A stretch of 64,000 bases of DNA, taken from assembly GCF_900465355.1 (NCBI RefSeq), contig NZ_LS483254.1, positions 930,001 to 994,000 of the forward strand, read 5' to 3'. Within the stretch, counting starts at the first letter, position 1. Every line of letters starts with the position of its first letter. Origin of the DNA: Candidatus Bipolaricaulis anaerobius (GTDB lineage: Bacteria; Bipolaricaulota; Bipolaricaulia; Bipolaricaulales; Bipolaricaulaceae). The notes beneath the pieces are model-generated. The model saw nothing but the letters and a program-made list of their open reading frames with translations, was not told where the DNA came from and did no database searches. Both the position numbers and the translations under genes were made by a program. Shown here in pieces: positions 1 through 8,466 of the stretch.

Positions 1-968
1 AGGGACAGCCCGATCGTGGCCGCTGCGGGGACGATCATCCCCTCGGCCACCCTGCCGCCCACGGCATTCAAGATGAGGACAAGCGGGGGTTGACAGGCGA
101 GCCACAGGAGCCAGGTCCACACGAACAGGTATAGCGGGACGTTGTACCGGAACACGGGGAACAGGTTCTTCGCCAGGCCCCGCGCCGCCTCGTTCCACCC
201 CTGGTACATCCGCGTCGTGACCCGCCCGGATCCGTCGAGGAACGCCCAGCCGAGGCCTGCCCGGTGCACGTTGCGGGCCAGGGCGAGGTCGTCCACGACC
301 TCGGACCGGATCGCGGCGTGGCCCCCGACTGCCTCGTACGTTCCCCGCCGGAAGAGCATGAACTGCCCCACCGCGGTCGGTATCCGTCGGGGGAGGATGA
401 ACAGGACAAACGTGTGGATGACCCATGCCAGGACCGGGATCACGAGCCTCTCGCCCCAGCTCCCCACCGCCTGGCGGGGGAGGACGCTCAGCACGCCCGC
501 CCCCTCCGCGTGAAGGGCCCCCACCGCGTCGCGCAGCGCCAACGGATGGTGGACCGTGTCGGCATCCGTGAACAGGAGGAGCTCGCTCTGGGCAGCCTGG
601 GCGAGCTGGTGGCACGCCCAGTGCTTCCCGAGCCAGCCAGCGGGGACCGGCTCCCCGGCGAGGACCCGTACCCGTCCCCCGGACCGCGCCGCGATCTCCT
701 GGAGCAACGCCCACGTCCCATCGTGGGAGTCATCGTCGAGGACGATCACCTCGAACTGCGGATAGTCCTGGCGGAGGAGGGACTCCACGCAAGCTTCAAT
801 GTTCCGCTCCTCATCGCGGGCGGGGACGAGGATTGAGACCGCGGGGTACTTGGACAGAGGGGGGTGCCTGCCGAGCCGCCGCATCGCGACGAGGTTCGTG
901 AGGGAAATGCCCGCCAGGACCGCCATGAACACGGCCAGGCTCCACTCGTGGGAGACGAAAAAGCTCAT
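1..968 (-). CDS. Glycosyltransferase family 2 (membrane-associated), 3' end outside window
   Basis: The reverse strand reads from ATG at 968 to the window edge without a stop, so the C terminus is missing. A hydrophobic N-terminal segment is followed by a GT2 fold: a start like SILVPARDEERNIEAC, the DDD of VIVLDDDSHDGT, and the metal-binding DAD of LLFTDADTVHH. More hydrophobic helices follow (PLYLFVWTWLLWLAC). This matches GT2 enzymes of the hopanoid/carotenoid type that transfer sugars to lipid acceptors at the inner membrane; the acceptor cannot be read from sequence. The start codon overlaps the plsY stop by 4 bases (ATGA), so the two are co-transcribed, which fits a lipid or envelope role. 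Confidence 0.85.
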   Translation of the reverse strand, partial: MSFFVSHEWSLAVFMAVLAGISLTNLVAMRRLGRHPPLSKYPAVSILVPARDEERNIEACVESLLRQDYPQFEVIVLDDDSHDGTWALLQEIAARSGGRVRVLAGEPVPAGWLGKHWACHQLAQAAQSELLLFTDADTVHHPLALRDAVGALHAEGAGVLSVLPRQAVGSWGERLVIPVLAWVIHTFVLFILPRRIPTAVGQFMLFRRGTYEAVGGHAAIRSEVVDDLALARNVHRAGLGWAFLDGSGRVTTRMYQGWNEAARGLAKNLFPVFRYNVPLYLFVWTWLLWLACQPPLVLILNAVGGRVAEGMIVPAAATIGLS

Positions 969-1555
969 GTGGATCCCCCTCGCGGGCGCCACCGCGGCGG
1001 GGAGCGGAGCTCACGGCGGTGGGTCCAGACGAGGAGGGCAAAGTTCGCTCCCAAGGTCGCAAGGAGCCACGGCTCGGCCCGACGCAGGATGAGGTACACG
1101 GCGACAACGGGGAAGGACAGGATCACCGTCCACCCGTCCACCGCCTGCACGGTCCGGACGAGGGCAAACGAGAGCCCGAGCACGGTCGGGACCTCCCAGT
1201 ACGTGAGAGCGGACCACGCCCCGAATGTGGATGCCACGGCCTTCCCGCCCCGGAAGGCGAGCCAGGGAGAGAACGCGTGGCCGAGGAGGGGGGCCAACGC
1301 CACCGGGAGAAGGGCCCAGCCTCCGAGGCCCCCGCGCGAGCGGGCGAGCGCGACGGGGAGGGCGCCCTTGGCCACGTCGAGGACGAGGGCGAGGAGCCCG
1401 ACCCGCCACCCCTCCGCCCGCCATGCGTTGACCGCTCCCGGGTTCCCGTCCCCCCGGGCGCGGACATCGGTCTTGGTCCAAATTTTCCCCACCCAAACTG
1501 CGAACGGGAGCGATCCCAGTCCGAAGCCGAGGAGAAAGAAGAGGAGGACCGTCAT
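965..1555 (-). CDS. plsY: Acyl-phosphate--glycerol-3-phosphate acyltransferase PlsY
   Basis: About 196 residues, the usual PlsY length, with several membrane helices. It keeps the family motifs GSLPFAVWVGK near the N terminus, DVRARGDGNPGAVNAWR, LDVAKGALPV, and GHAFSPWLAFRGGKAVAS (the glycine-rich FxGGKGVA-like loop). PlsY transfers an acyl group from acyl phosphate to glycerol-3-phosphate, making lysophosphatidic acid in the inner membrane. The ATG at 1555 (MTVLLFF) was chosen because it begins the first helix and has a G-rich stretch before it; the frame stays open about 23 codons further upstream. It is followed by the glycosyltransferase with an ATGA overlap. Confidence 0.93.
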   Translation of the reverse strand: MTVLLFFLLGFGLGSLPFAVWVGKIWTKTDVRARGDGNPGAVNAWRAEGWRVGLLALVLDVAKGALPVALARSRGGLGGWALLPVALAPLLGHAFSPWLAFRGGKAVASTFGAWSALTYWEVPTVLGLSFALVRTVQAVDGWTVILSFPVVAVYLILRRAEPWLLATLGANFALLVWTHRRELRSPPRWRPRGGST

Positions 1556-1673
1556 CCCCACCCCCCGGATCGGCACCCCCCTGCCCGATCGGCCATCGCC
1601 GGAGTCTACGCGATCCCCCGCCAACAGGGGAACCTTGTCCCACGGAAGGGAACGGGCTATCCTCCTTTAGCAC

Positions 1674-1745
1674 TAGGGCGTAGCCAAGTGGCAAGGCAGC
1701 GGCCTTTGGAGCCGCCATTCGGAGGTTCGAATCCTCCCGCCCTAG
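1674..1745 (+). tRNA. tRNA-Gln (anticodon TTG)
   Basis: A cloverleaf can be folded by eye. The acceptor stem TAGGGCG (1674-1680) pairs with CGCCCTA (1738-1744). The anticodon stem GCGGC/GCCGC encloses the loop CTTTGGA, so the anticodon is TTG (Gln). The T arm carries GGTTCGAATCC. Position 1745 is the discriminator base and CCA is not encoded. Confidence 0.95.
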
Positions 1746-1844
1746 CCCATCTCCACGGAACTGCCGCACCGTCGCTCCACCATCTCCATCCCACCGGGGC
1801 ACCCTCGTCGCGCCTCCCCACCAGGAGGCAAAGGAGGAACGACG

Positions 1845-2084
1845 ATGACCCAATGGAATGTGGTTCTCCTGACAGGGCTTGCGGTGTTCACGTCGGGCAT
1901 GTCCGTCGCCCTGCTCCGCTGGGCGTGGAGGAGCACTGCTCTGCGGCCGGTCCGCGCTCCTGTCCCCCGGGGGCCCTCCGTAGCGAGCGAGAGAACCCCG
2001 CTCGGGAACGAGAGCATCCTGTGCCCGGCCCCGTCCCTCGCGCAACAAGGAGGGGTTCCCGGTCCCCCCCGCGGCGAGTCCTAG
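1845..2084 (+). CDS. Small hypothetical protein with one predicted membrane helix
   Basis: A 79-codon ORF with a strong ribosome binding site (GGAGGCAAAGGAGG, 8 bases before ATG) lies 100 bases after tRNA-Gln, and a good rho-independent terminator follows it. The first 28 residues look like a single membrane anchor (VVLLTGLAVFTSGMSVALL). The remainder is rich in Pro, Arg and Gly and resembles no family I know. The RBS and terminator are the best evidence that it is translated; the disordered tail leaves doubt. It may be co-transcribed with the tRNA. Confidence 0.45.
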   Translation: MTQWNVVLLTGLAVFTSGMSVALLRWAWRSTALRPVRAPVPRGPSVASERTPLGNESILCPAPSLAQQGGVPGPPRGES

Positions 2085-2094
2085 CCTCCCCCAC

Positions 2095-2134
2095 CGGCGC
2101 AGCGGGGCCCATCCACTCCGCTGCGCCGTTTTCT
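2095..2134 (+). terminator. Rho-independent terminator
   Basis: A perfect 11-bp stem (CGGCGCAGCGG, 2095-2105, with CCGCTGCGCCG, 2118-2128) encloses a 12-base loop and is followed by TTTTCT. It ends the tRNA-Gln / small-ORF transcript and faces the convergent DUF4956 gene. Confidence 0.85.
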
Positions 2135-2148
2135 ATCCGTCCACCGCC

Positions 2149-2835
2149 CTAGAACACGTTCTCCGCAAGCCCCTCATCGTCGCAGACGATGACGGTCGCC
2201 TTCTCCACAAGGGGGTAGGCGGACAGGGCGCGCGAGAACGCGACAAGGTCCGCATCCCGCCGCGGCTTCACGAGGTAGGTCAACTCCACACGCTCCCCGT
2301 CGCAAGCGGAGCGGGTGCCGATGAGGCGAACGGACTGGAAGTGGCGTTCGAATGCGTCGCGGGGGTAGGCAGGCTCGCCCCCCCCTCCGCTGGGGATGGT
2401 GAACTTCACCAGCGTCTCACCATGGGGGCGCTTCCCCAGGCGGAGGAACCGGACAGCGATCATGCATAGCCCGATGAGCCCCACGCCCGCGGCCGTCTCG
2501 GCGTACATCCCCACCCCAGCCCCCATCCCCGCCGCCAGGCCGAGGAAGATGAACGCCGCATCCCGGGTGTCCTTCACCGGCGTGCGGAACCGGACCACGG
2601 CCAGCGCCCCGACGAGGGTGAACGCCCGCGCAACCTGATTGGAGATGATGACCATGACGAGCGACACGATGAGTGCGAGGTAGAGAAGCGTGTGTTGGAT
2701 CGTGATCGAGAACGCGGCCCCCGGCGTAGCGAGGCGGTAGACGAAGGCCACGTACAGGCCAAGGCCGAGGCTGACCCCGACCGCCGCGAGCACCGGCAGC
2801 AGGTTGCCAAGAAGCGGTTCAGAGGAGCTGAGCAT
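2149..2835 (-). CDS. DUF4956 family membrane protein
   Basis: 228 residues with about four membrane helices in the first 130, then a soluble C-terminal domain. The segment ISNQVARAFTLVGALAVVRF, followed by RTPVKDTRDAAFIFLGLAAG, is the hallmark of DUF4956. The family is known from clusters with VTC-type polyphosphate polymerase domains and secreted DUF4353 or CotH proteins, as here; its biochemical role is not established. The start overlaps the 3' end of the VTC gene by 17 bases, so it is the last gene of a three-gene operon (DUF4353, VTC, DUF4956). Confidence 0.9.
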   Translation of the reverse strand: MLSSSEPLLGNLLPVLAAVGVSLGLGLYVAFVYRLATPGAAFSITIQHTLLYLALIVSLVMVIISNQVARAFTLVGALAVVRFRTPVKDTRDAAFIFLGLAAGMGAGVGMYAETAAGVGLIGLCMIAVRFLRLGKRPHGETLVKFTIPSGGGGEPAYPRDAFERHFQSVRLIGTRSACDGERVELTYLVKPRRDADLVAFSRALSAYPLVEKATVIVCDDEGLAENVF

Positions 2836-3814
2836 GGGCCCCTACCCCCTTCGTTGTGGCTGAGTTAAGAACGACATGTTCAATGCTCGCGGCGTATTTG
2901 GAACACGCCCGCCAGAGGAGGGGAAACCGCCGCGTGAGCTCGCGCAGGGTCCACGGGACCACACCGCTGAACTTGACCTCGAGGATCGCCCACCGGGTGA
3001 GGAGCGGACGGAGGTCCCCTTCATCGTACATCTCCTCGAGGCGGGGGACCGCCTGGGCCCGGAGGTTCCGATCGAGGGTGATCCTCACCGTATCCTGGTC
3101 CGCCCATTCCACGTACGCCTCGCGCTCGTAGGCGATGAGCACCGTGGGGACGAACGCCTGGCGGTCCATGCGGTAGAGGAGGCGTTGCACGACGGTCGGA
3201 CAGCCCGCCGCGGCTGGGGAGCCCAGCCCATCCCGTGCGGCAAGACATCCCAGCCAGGCATCGTTCAGCCGCGCCTTCTCCTTGCGGTAAAGGTGTCCCT
3301 GACGGGCTTTGCGTTCGAGAAAGATGGGGGCCGACCCCGGCTCATTGTAGGTGCGGACGCGGTACTTCTCCCGGACCGGTGCGCCGTTCTGTTTGGCGTG
3401 GTAACAGATGAGCCCTGGGGAGTCGAAGTACACGCTGCGGACCGTGTAGGCGTTCCCGGGCCTCCCTCGAGCATGGGGATCCACCTCGAGGCGGGCGGCG
3501 AGGAACCGGGAGACCTGCCGTGCCTCCTCGGGCGAGAGGAGGTACTTGCGCTCAAGGCGGCTCGTCGTCCCCGGCCCGTGGCCGCCGTTCCCGCTTCCGC
3601 GCAAGGCCTCGGCCACGGCGTCGAGGCCGGGACCCGCGGAGCCCGCACCGCTTCCGGTGCCGCGCCGAAAGAGGCCGTAACGATGGGATGGGGGCTGCAC
3701 CGTTTCGGACGAGGCGCGATGGAGGGCACCCGGGTCACCCCCGGCCGACCCACTCAAGGGACATCCTCGTCCGCCTTCCGCGAACTGAAACTCCGTCCTC
3801 CTCATCGGTCCCAT
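2819..3814 (-). CDS. VTC-domain (polyphosphate polymerase-like) protein
   Basis: The conserved part begins near residue 86 (LERKYLLSPEEARQVSRFL) and includes YTVRSVYFDSPGL, REKYRVRTYN, IFLERKAR, the lysine-rich YRKEKARL, and ILEVKFSGVVPWTLRE. These are the basic and acidic strands of the VTC/triphosphate-tunnel fold that binds ATP and polyphosphate in yeast Vtc4. The first 85 residues are Gly/Arg/Pro-rich with no recognisable domain; the true start could be an internal GTG near VAEALRGSG. It sits between DUF4353 and DUF4956 genes. Polyphosphate synthesis is an inference from the fold, and bacterial members of this cluster have no settled function. Confidence 0.87.
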   Translation of the reverse strand: MGPMRRTEFQFAEGGRGCPLSGSAGGDPGALHRASSETVQPPSHRYGLFRRGTGSGAGSAGPGLDAVAEALRGSGNGGHGPGTTSRLERKYLLSPEEARQVSRFLAARLEVDPHARGRPGNAYTVRSVYFDSPGLICYHAKQNGAPVREKYRVRTYNEPGSAPIFLERKARQGHLYRKEKARLNDAWLGCLAARDGLGSPAAAGCPTVVQRLLYRMDRQAFVPTVLIAYEREAYVEWADQDTVRITLDRNLRAQAVPRLEEMYDEGDLRPLLTRWAILEVKFSGVVPWTLRELTRRFPLLWRACSKYAASIEHVVLNSATTKGVGAHAQLL

Positions 3815-3844
3815 GATGGCCCCCTGATCGTCGCCAGACCTCGC

Positions 3845-5677
3845 CTACCAGCCTGGCGGCCTGATCCGAGACGCCCCGGCGTAGGTGACATTCCCGGCGA
3901 CCGTGAACCGGGCGACCTCGGTCCCGGGGGTGTAGTCCCCCCCCGCGGAGAGGCCATCCGTCGCCGCGCCGGCGGAACGCCCCCCGAGGTAGATGGCGTA
4001 GGTGGAGCCGTTCGTAAGGAGCGGAGAGGCGACGACCACGGACTGGTACGCCTTGGCCGGGGCGAAGGTCAACACGTCCCCACCCCCTGCCGCGGCGATG
4101 TGGAACAGGCTCCCCGCCGGCTGGGGCGTGGTGAAGGTCATCAGCACCGAGTTCACGGTCGAGGAGGTGCTCGGGGCTTGCGCCATCCCCGCGCTGCCGG
4201 CAGCGACGAGGAGTCCGCCCGTGATCTTGAACGTGCCGTAGTAGTCGAGCGCCCCGTTGTCGCTCCGCGTCGGACCGTGGATGAGCACGGTCCCCCCCGT
4301 CATCGCGATCGAGCTGTTGACGTCAAGCCCGTCTCCACCGGAGTTGATAACGATCCATCCCCCATTCACGAACAGCCAAGTGCTGGAGGACGAGGCCATC
4401 CCGGGACGGCCCAGCGGCATCGCCGCCGCCCCGCCGGAGGTGGCGTTGATCCCATCGTCGGTGGAGGTGATGCGGACCTCGCCGGAGTTGACCGTGATCG
4501 TGTTCCCCTCCACCCCCTCGTACGACGCCTTGACCTGGATCTGCCCCCCATTGATGATCACCGCCTCGTCGGCGTGGATCGCGTCGTCGCCCGAGGCGAG
4601 GGTGAGGGTTCCGCCGTCAATCGTGATCGTTCCATTCGAGTGAAGCGCATCATCGGCGGAGTCAACGAGGATCGTGCCACCGGTGATCATCAGGTCCACA
4701 CCGGCTTTGAGCCCCTTCATGCTTGGGAGGCTCGTGGCCGTTGACGGGGGCCGCCCGGGGAACCCCATCCCGCCGACCGGGTTCTGTCCAACGTTGTTGG
4801 CACTCCCGCCCCCCGACAGGACTTCGATCGTCCCGCCGTGCACGACGAGGCGTGTCTCGGCCTGGATCCCATCCTCCCCGGATGTGATGCGGATCGTGCC
4901 GCTCTCGATCGTGACCGTGCCTCGCTCTGGATCCTCGTCGTTATTCGATTGCATCCCGTCGGCACCAGCGCGGATCGTGATCGTGGCCTCACTGACGGTG
5001 ATCGAGTCCCGGCCCTTGATCCCGTCGTTGACCGCCGCCACCGTGACCGTCGCCCCGCTGAGCGCCAGGTCATCCTTGCTCTGGATCCCATTACTGTAGT
5101 TTCCGTTCACGGTGAGGGATCCGGTCCCTGTGATCACGAGGTCGTCCGCACTGAACAAGGCAGCGTTCGGCTCATCGGCCCCCGCAACCTCGTACAGGTA
5201 GGAGCTCCCGTCCGTGAGGGTGTTGTCCGTGCCCGCGGCCAGGCTGATCACGACGTCCTTGGCCTGAGCGATGTAGATCGGAGAGCTCGTCGAGCAGGTG
5301 ATCCGCGCCCCGCCGAGGACCAGGTTCACGGGACTGTTGTCCGCCGAGGAGACAACGACCTGGCCGTCATCCAGGGTGCCGCGGATGTGGTACGTCCCCC
5401 CGGCCGTGATGAGGAGCCGGGACCCTTGGGCAACGGCCCCGGTCCCCGTCACCTGGATCGCGCTCCCGGCGAGGACGATCTCGGTCACGGTGGGGCTTGT
5501 TGAGGCTGCGGCCAATGCGGTCGTGAAGCCGCTCCCCAATGCCAGAATCGCAGCCCCTCCCGAGGCGTCGGCCGCCGCTTGGTCCGCCCCTTCCCTCCCC
5601 CGCTGCGTCACGCCACCGGCGACCGCGGCCGCCAGGGCGAGAGCGATCACGCCAACCGTCCACTTCGATCGGTGCAT
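3845..5677 (-). CDS. Secreted DUF4353 carbohydrate-binding (Cthe_2159-like) beta-helix protein
   Basis: About 610 residues with an N-terminal signal peptide (KWTVGVIALALAAAVAGGV). The body is made of repeating units such as LVITGTGSLTVNGNYSNGIQ, ITSGEDGIQAE and LTLASGDDAIHADEAVIING. This spacing of D-G-I and G-G-x-I turns is typical of a right-handed parallel beta-helix. The family includes the cellulose- and pectate-binding Cthe_2159 of Clostridium thermocellum. The protein is exported, and repeated Asp residues in the turns suggest calcium binding. It is the first gene of the cluster with VTC and DUF4956. No CotH kinase, a frequent fourth member, is present nearby. Confidence 0.88.
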   Translation of the reverse strand: MHRSKWTVGVIALALAAAVAGGVTQRGREGADQAAADASGGAAILALGSGFTTALAAASTSPTVTEIVLAGSAIQVTGTGAVAQGSRLLITAGGTYHIRGTLDDGQVVVSSADNSPVNLVLGGARITCSTSSPIYIAQAKDVVISLAAGTDNTLTDGSSYLYEVAGADEPNAALFSADDLVITGTGSLTVNGNYSNGIQSKDDLALSGATVTVAAVNDGIKGRDSITVSEATITIRAGADGMQSNNDEDPERGTVTIESGTIRITSGEDGIQAETRLVVHGGTIEVLSGGGSANNVGQNPVGGMGFPGRPPSTATSLPSMKGLKAGVDLMITGGTILVDSADDALHSNGTITIDGGTLTLASGDDAIHADEAVIINGGQIQVKASYEGVEGNTITVNSGEVRITSTDDGINATSGGAAAMPLGRPGMASSSSTWLFVNGGWIVINSGGDGLDVNSSIAMTGGTVLIHGPTRSDNGALDYYGTFKITGGLLVAAGSAGMAQAPSTSSTVNSVLMTFTTPQPAGSLFHIAAAGGGDVLTFAPAKAYQSVVVASPLLTNGSTYAIYLGGRSAGAATDGLSAGGDYTPGTEVARFTVAGNVTYAGASRIRPPGW

Positions 5678-5884
5678 GGTCTCGTACCTCCAAGGCCGGG
5701 GAGGGTAGCCGCGACGGGTCGGTGCATCGTGGCAGAGTTGTGGCTACGGTGTGGAGATGCCCTCGCCTCCATCGGGGGCGAAACGGCGACCCCGTAGGCT
5801 GACCCGCCGACTGTAGGGTACACTTTCCCCTGGTTGTTTCGTTCCCCCACCGAGAGCGTGCACCCAAGGAGGGAGCCCGTACCC

Positions 5885-6787
5885 ATGACCGAACCGACGA
5901 CGCGCACCCGCGCGAGCTCCGACGGCGCGTGGAAGCTCCGGGTCAACCTCTTCACCCGAGTCCTCCTCCTCGCGGTAAAGCTGGGCGCGTTCGCCTACAC
6001 AGGGTTCCTCATCATGCTCAGCGAGGCCCTGAACAACCTCGTGGACATCGTCGTCACCTCGTCCCTCCTCCTCAGCCAACGGATGGGGCGCCGCGCCGCC
6101 GACCGCGAGCATCCATTCGGCCATATGCGGTTCCGGTACGTCGTTTCCCTCATCGTGTCCGTTGCGTTCATCACCGTCACCGGGCTGCAGATCCTCCGCG
6201 AGGCGATCGCGCGGCTCATCTCCCCGGTACCGCTTGAGCACCCGGAGATCGCGCTCTACGTGCTCGCCTTCTCGTTCGTGGTCAACCTGATCCCCCTCGG
6301 GCTCATGCTCATCGGCCAGAGGCGCGACATCACGGTGAAGACCGCGCTCTACGACAACATCAACGACGAGATCACGATCCTCGCGTCGGTGATCGGCGTC
6401 CTCGCGGCCCAACGGGGGTTCCCCCTCGCGGACCCCATTGCGGCGATGTTCGTTGCCGGACTGATCGGGGTCATGGCGGGCAAATTGATCCGCGAGAACA
6501 CGTACGTACTCCTCGGCCTCTCGCCCAGTGCGAAGTTCTACGAGAGGGTGAAGTCGGTCGCCCAGAGCGTGGCCGGAGTGGCGGGGGTACACGACATGAT
6601 CGCCGAGTTCATCGGCCCCGACGCGATTCACCTCGATCTCGATCTCGAACTGGCACCTAACACCACGGTTCAGGAGGCCGATCGGCTTGTCGCCGAGCTT
6701 GAGGAAAAGCTGCGAGAACTCAACGTAGTTCACTGCACGATCCGACCCTGCGCCCACACCGGCCACGAACGGCACATCAGCGACTAA
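5885..6787 (+). CDS. Cation diffusion facilitator (CDF) metal/proton antiporter
   Basis: 300 residues with six membrane helices and a C-terminal cytoplasmic ferredoxin-like domain (VKSVAQSVAGVAGVHDMIAE onward). The family signature is visible around LSEALNNLVDIVVTSSLLLS and the loop DREHPFGHMRFRY. The TM2 metal site reads N-x-x-x-D (NNLVD) and the TM5 site reads D-x-x-x-D (YDNIND) where zinc exporters usually have H-x-x-x-D, so the metal may not be zinc. It should export divalent metal from the cytoplasm. The ATG at 5885 was chosen for the AAGGAGGG site just upstream; the frame is open 17 codons earlier. It stands alone. Confidence 0.9.
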   Translation: MTEPTTRTRASSDGAWKLRVNLFTRVLLLAVKLGAFAYTGFLIMLSEALNNLVDIVVTSSLLLSQRMGRRAADREHPFGHMRFRYVVSLIVSVAFITVTGLQILREAIARLISPVPLEHPEIALYVLAFSFVVNLIPLGLMLIGQRRDITVKTALYDNINDEITILASVIGVLAAQRGFPLADPIAAMFVAGLIGVMAGKLIRENTYVLLGLSPSAKFYERVKSVAQSVAGVAGVHDMIAEFIGPDAIHLDLDLELAPNTTVQEADRLVAELEEKLRELNVVHCTIRPCAHTGHERHISD

Positions 6788-6855
6788 GGCCCGCGTCCGC
6801 CGCGGAGTGGTGACGTACTCCCTGGGAGATCGTCCACAAGCCAGATCAATCCTGT

Positions 6856-7629
6856 TCACAACTGACGCAACGAAGGAGAGGAGAGATTCCGCAGCGGGGG
6901 TGGCCCGCCGCCGGTGGCAGGTCCACCTGCTGGGAGCAGAACTCCGGCGCTCCCCATTCCACGAACAGATCCGCCAGCATGTCGATCACATCCGCCGATC
7001 GCAACCTGCGGCCCACCGTGATCGCCAAACACTCCCGGCTGTACTCGTCCACCACCGTCAGCATCCGCACTGGCGCGCACTCTCCGTCCGGTCGTGGAGG
7101 AAGTCGTAGGTCCACACATGGTCCTCGTGGGTGGCCCGAACCGGGACGCCCCACGGCGCTGACGCTTGCGCTTCCGTGGCTGCGTCAGCCCCGCCCCAAC
7201 CGCTGCACTGTCTTGTGGTGATCCCACACCCTTCCCGACGCAACATCGCCCACGCCGTGCGGTAACCGGCATAAGGATGCTCCCGGGCAATGACCTACAG
7301 CCGTGCCTCAAGCTCCTCGCCCTCCTTCCGCTTCACCAAACGGCGCTGATAGGCCGAGCGAGACATCCCGACCAGTTGGCAGCTACGCCGCTCCGGCACC
7401 TGCAACTCCACAAGCTGCCCCCACAGTTGCGTCGCGCCGGCGGCGCTACAGTTTTTCGAATCACCTCCTTCATTGCCTCGATCTCAAGGTCGCGGTCAGC
7501 GATCATCTTCCTGAACTGCGTGTTCTCCTGCCTTAGCCGCCAGTAGTCCCGCACCTCGTTCACCCCCATCCCCCGAAACCGCTTCCGCCAGGATCGCCAA
7601 GATCTCTCGGCGAACCGACTGCGCTTCAT
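6856..7629 (-). pseudogene. Degraded IS3-family transposase (orfA plus orfB remnants)
   Basis: Reading from 7629, an orfA start (MKRSRFAERS) is joined to an orfA end (VNEVRDYWRLRQEN, IEAMKEVIRK), with the HTH part deleted. Reading then shifts frame several times through orfB pieces: MSRSAYQRRLVKRKEGEE, an in-frame stop, YAGYRTAWAMLRREG, THEDHVWTYDFLHDRTE, then LTVVDEYSRECLAITVG and IDMLADLFVEWGAPEF. The first DDE aspartate is still readable (VVDEYS), but the element stops before the catalytic glutamate and the C-terminal part. No clear terminal inverted repeats were found. It is dead DNA marking an insertion hot spot next to the orphan gene at 7916. Confidence 0.85.
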
Positions 7630-7778
7630 CCTCTCCTCCCATCAGTTCCCCGATCCTCCACTATCCCCCAGCCGGAATCCTTAGGTGTACGCCCGAGAAG
7701 CGATGCTGAAGAAACCGGGCTCAGATGATTTGTGGGTGGAGTTATCTTCCCCTCTTCACAGGCTTCCGCCTTTTGTGC

Positions 7779-7903
7779 TATAGTGTGCCATGAAAGGAGG
7801 GTTGTAGAGAGCTGCGTAACTCCCAAGAAATAGCGGATTAATGTAGGAAAATCTGGGAGCGGCGGCCCGTATAAACGCCGGCTATCCCGAAGTTGCGGGA
7901 TAG
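7779..7903 (+). promoter_or_regulatory. Candidate promoter and structured 5' leader
   Basis: TATAGT (7779-7784) is a good -10 box preceding about 130 bases of untranslated leader before the gene at 7916. The leader can form three successive hairpins: CTCCCA (7820-7825) with TGGGAG (7854-7859), GGCG (7861-7864) with CGCC (7876-7879), and a perfect 8-bp stem CTATCCCG/CGGGATAG (7882-7889 with 7896-7903) that ends a few bases before the AAGGAGG ribosome binding site. I do not recognise a known riboswitch. The last hairpin could control access to the RBS. Confidence 0.4.
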
Positions 7904-7915
7904 AAAGGAGGAGGT

Positions 7916-8329
7916 ATGGACGTTCGAGTGCGGCGTAGAGTGGCGATGGGAGCGGTCGGGTTGGTCCTTCTCGCTGGAGTCGTTCTTCTGGCCACGGGTT
8001 TTTACAAAGGGGATACGTTAACAAGCGAAAAAGCCAAAGCGGCCATTGATATCTTTGTTAAACAAGAGGAGGAAGAGTGGGGAGAGGAATATGAATATGG
8101 AGTATATGACGGTGTATATCAAGAAGGAAACAGGGCTTTCGCTTGGTTCTGGGTAGCTATGGATGGTGAGAAGATGGTACATGCTGCAATCTTTCTCCGT
8201 CTAACGGACAAGCGATGGATTCTGTCCGGCTGTACATCTCCACACGATCAGCCATACGTGCTACCTGAGGAGGAAGAGACGCGTGCTGGTTATGTGTATG
8301 CTCCACCGGAGCCGATTTTTGTCCCTTGA
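7916..8329 (+). CDS. Hypothetical membrane-anchored protein, AT-richer than its neighbours
   Basis: 137 residues preceded by AAAGGAGGAGGT, so translation is well supported. An N-terminal helix (MGAVGLVLLAGVVLLATGF) acts as signal or anchor. The rest is a small acidic domain with the Glu-rich stretch KQEEEEWGEEYEYG and conserved-looking aromatic positions (FAWFWVAMDGEKMVHAAIF). I recognise no family. Codon use shifts to A/T-ending codons compared with flanking genes, and the gene lies between an IS3 remnant and a RAYT-type end motif, which suggests acquisition. Function unknown. Confidence 0.75.
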   Translation: MDVRVRRRVAMGAVGLVLLAGVVLLATGFYKGDTLTSEKAKAAIDIFVKQEEEEWGEEYEYGVYDGVYQEGNRAFAWFWVAMDGEKMVHAAIFLRLTDKRWILSGCTSPHDQPYVLPEEEETRAGYVYAPPEPIFVP

Positions 8330-8466
8330 CCGCTCTACCGGTAGGGAGCTTGGGGACAATCCAGCCGATCGCGTCTGGCTTTTGGCCCCGGAAGCGTTGC
8401 GAGCCGGCGGTTGGGGTTGTAAATATAGGGAGGTCACAGGGCTGACCGAAAGAAGCGGCGGCCGAC

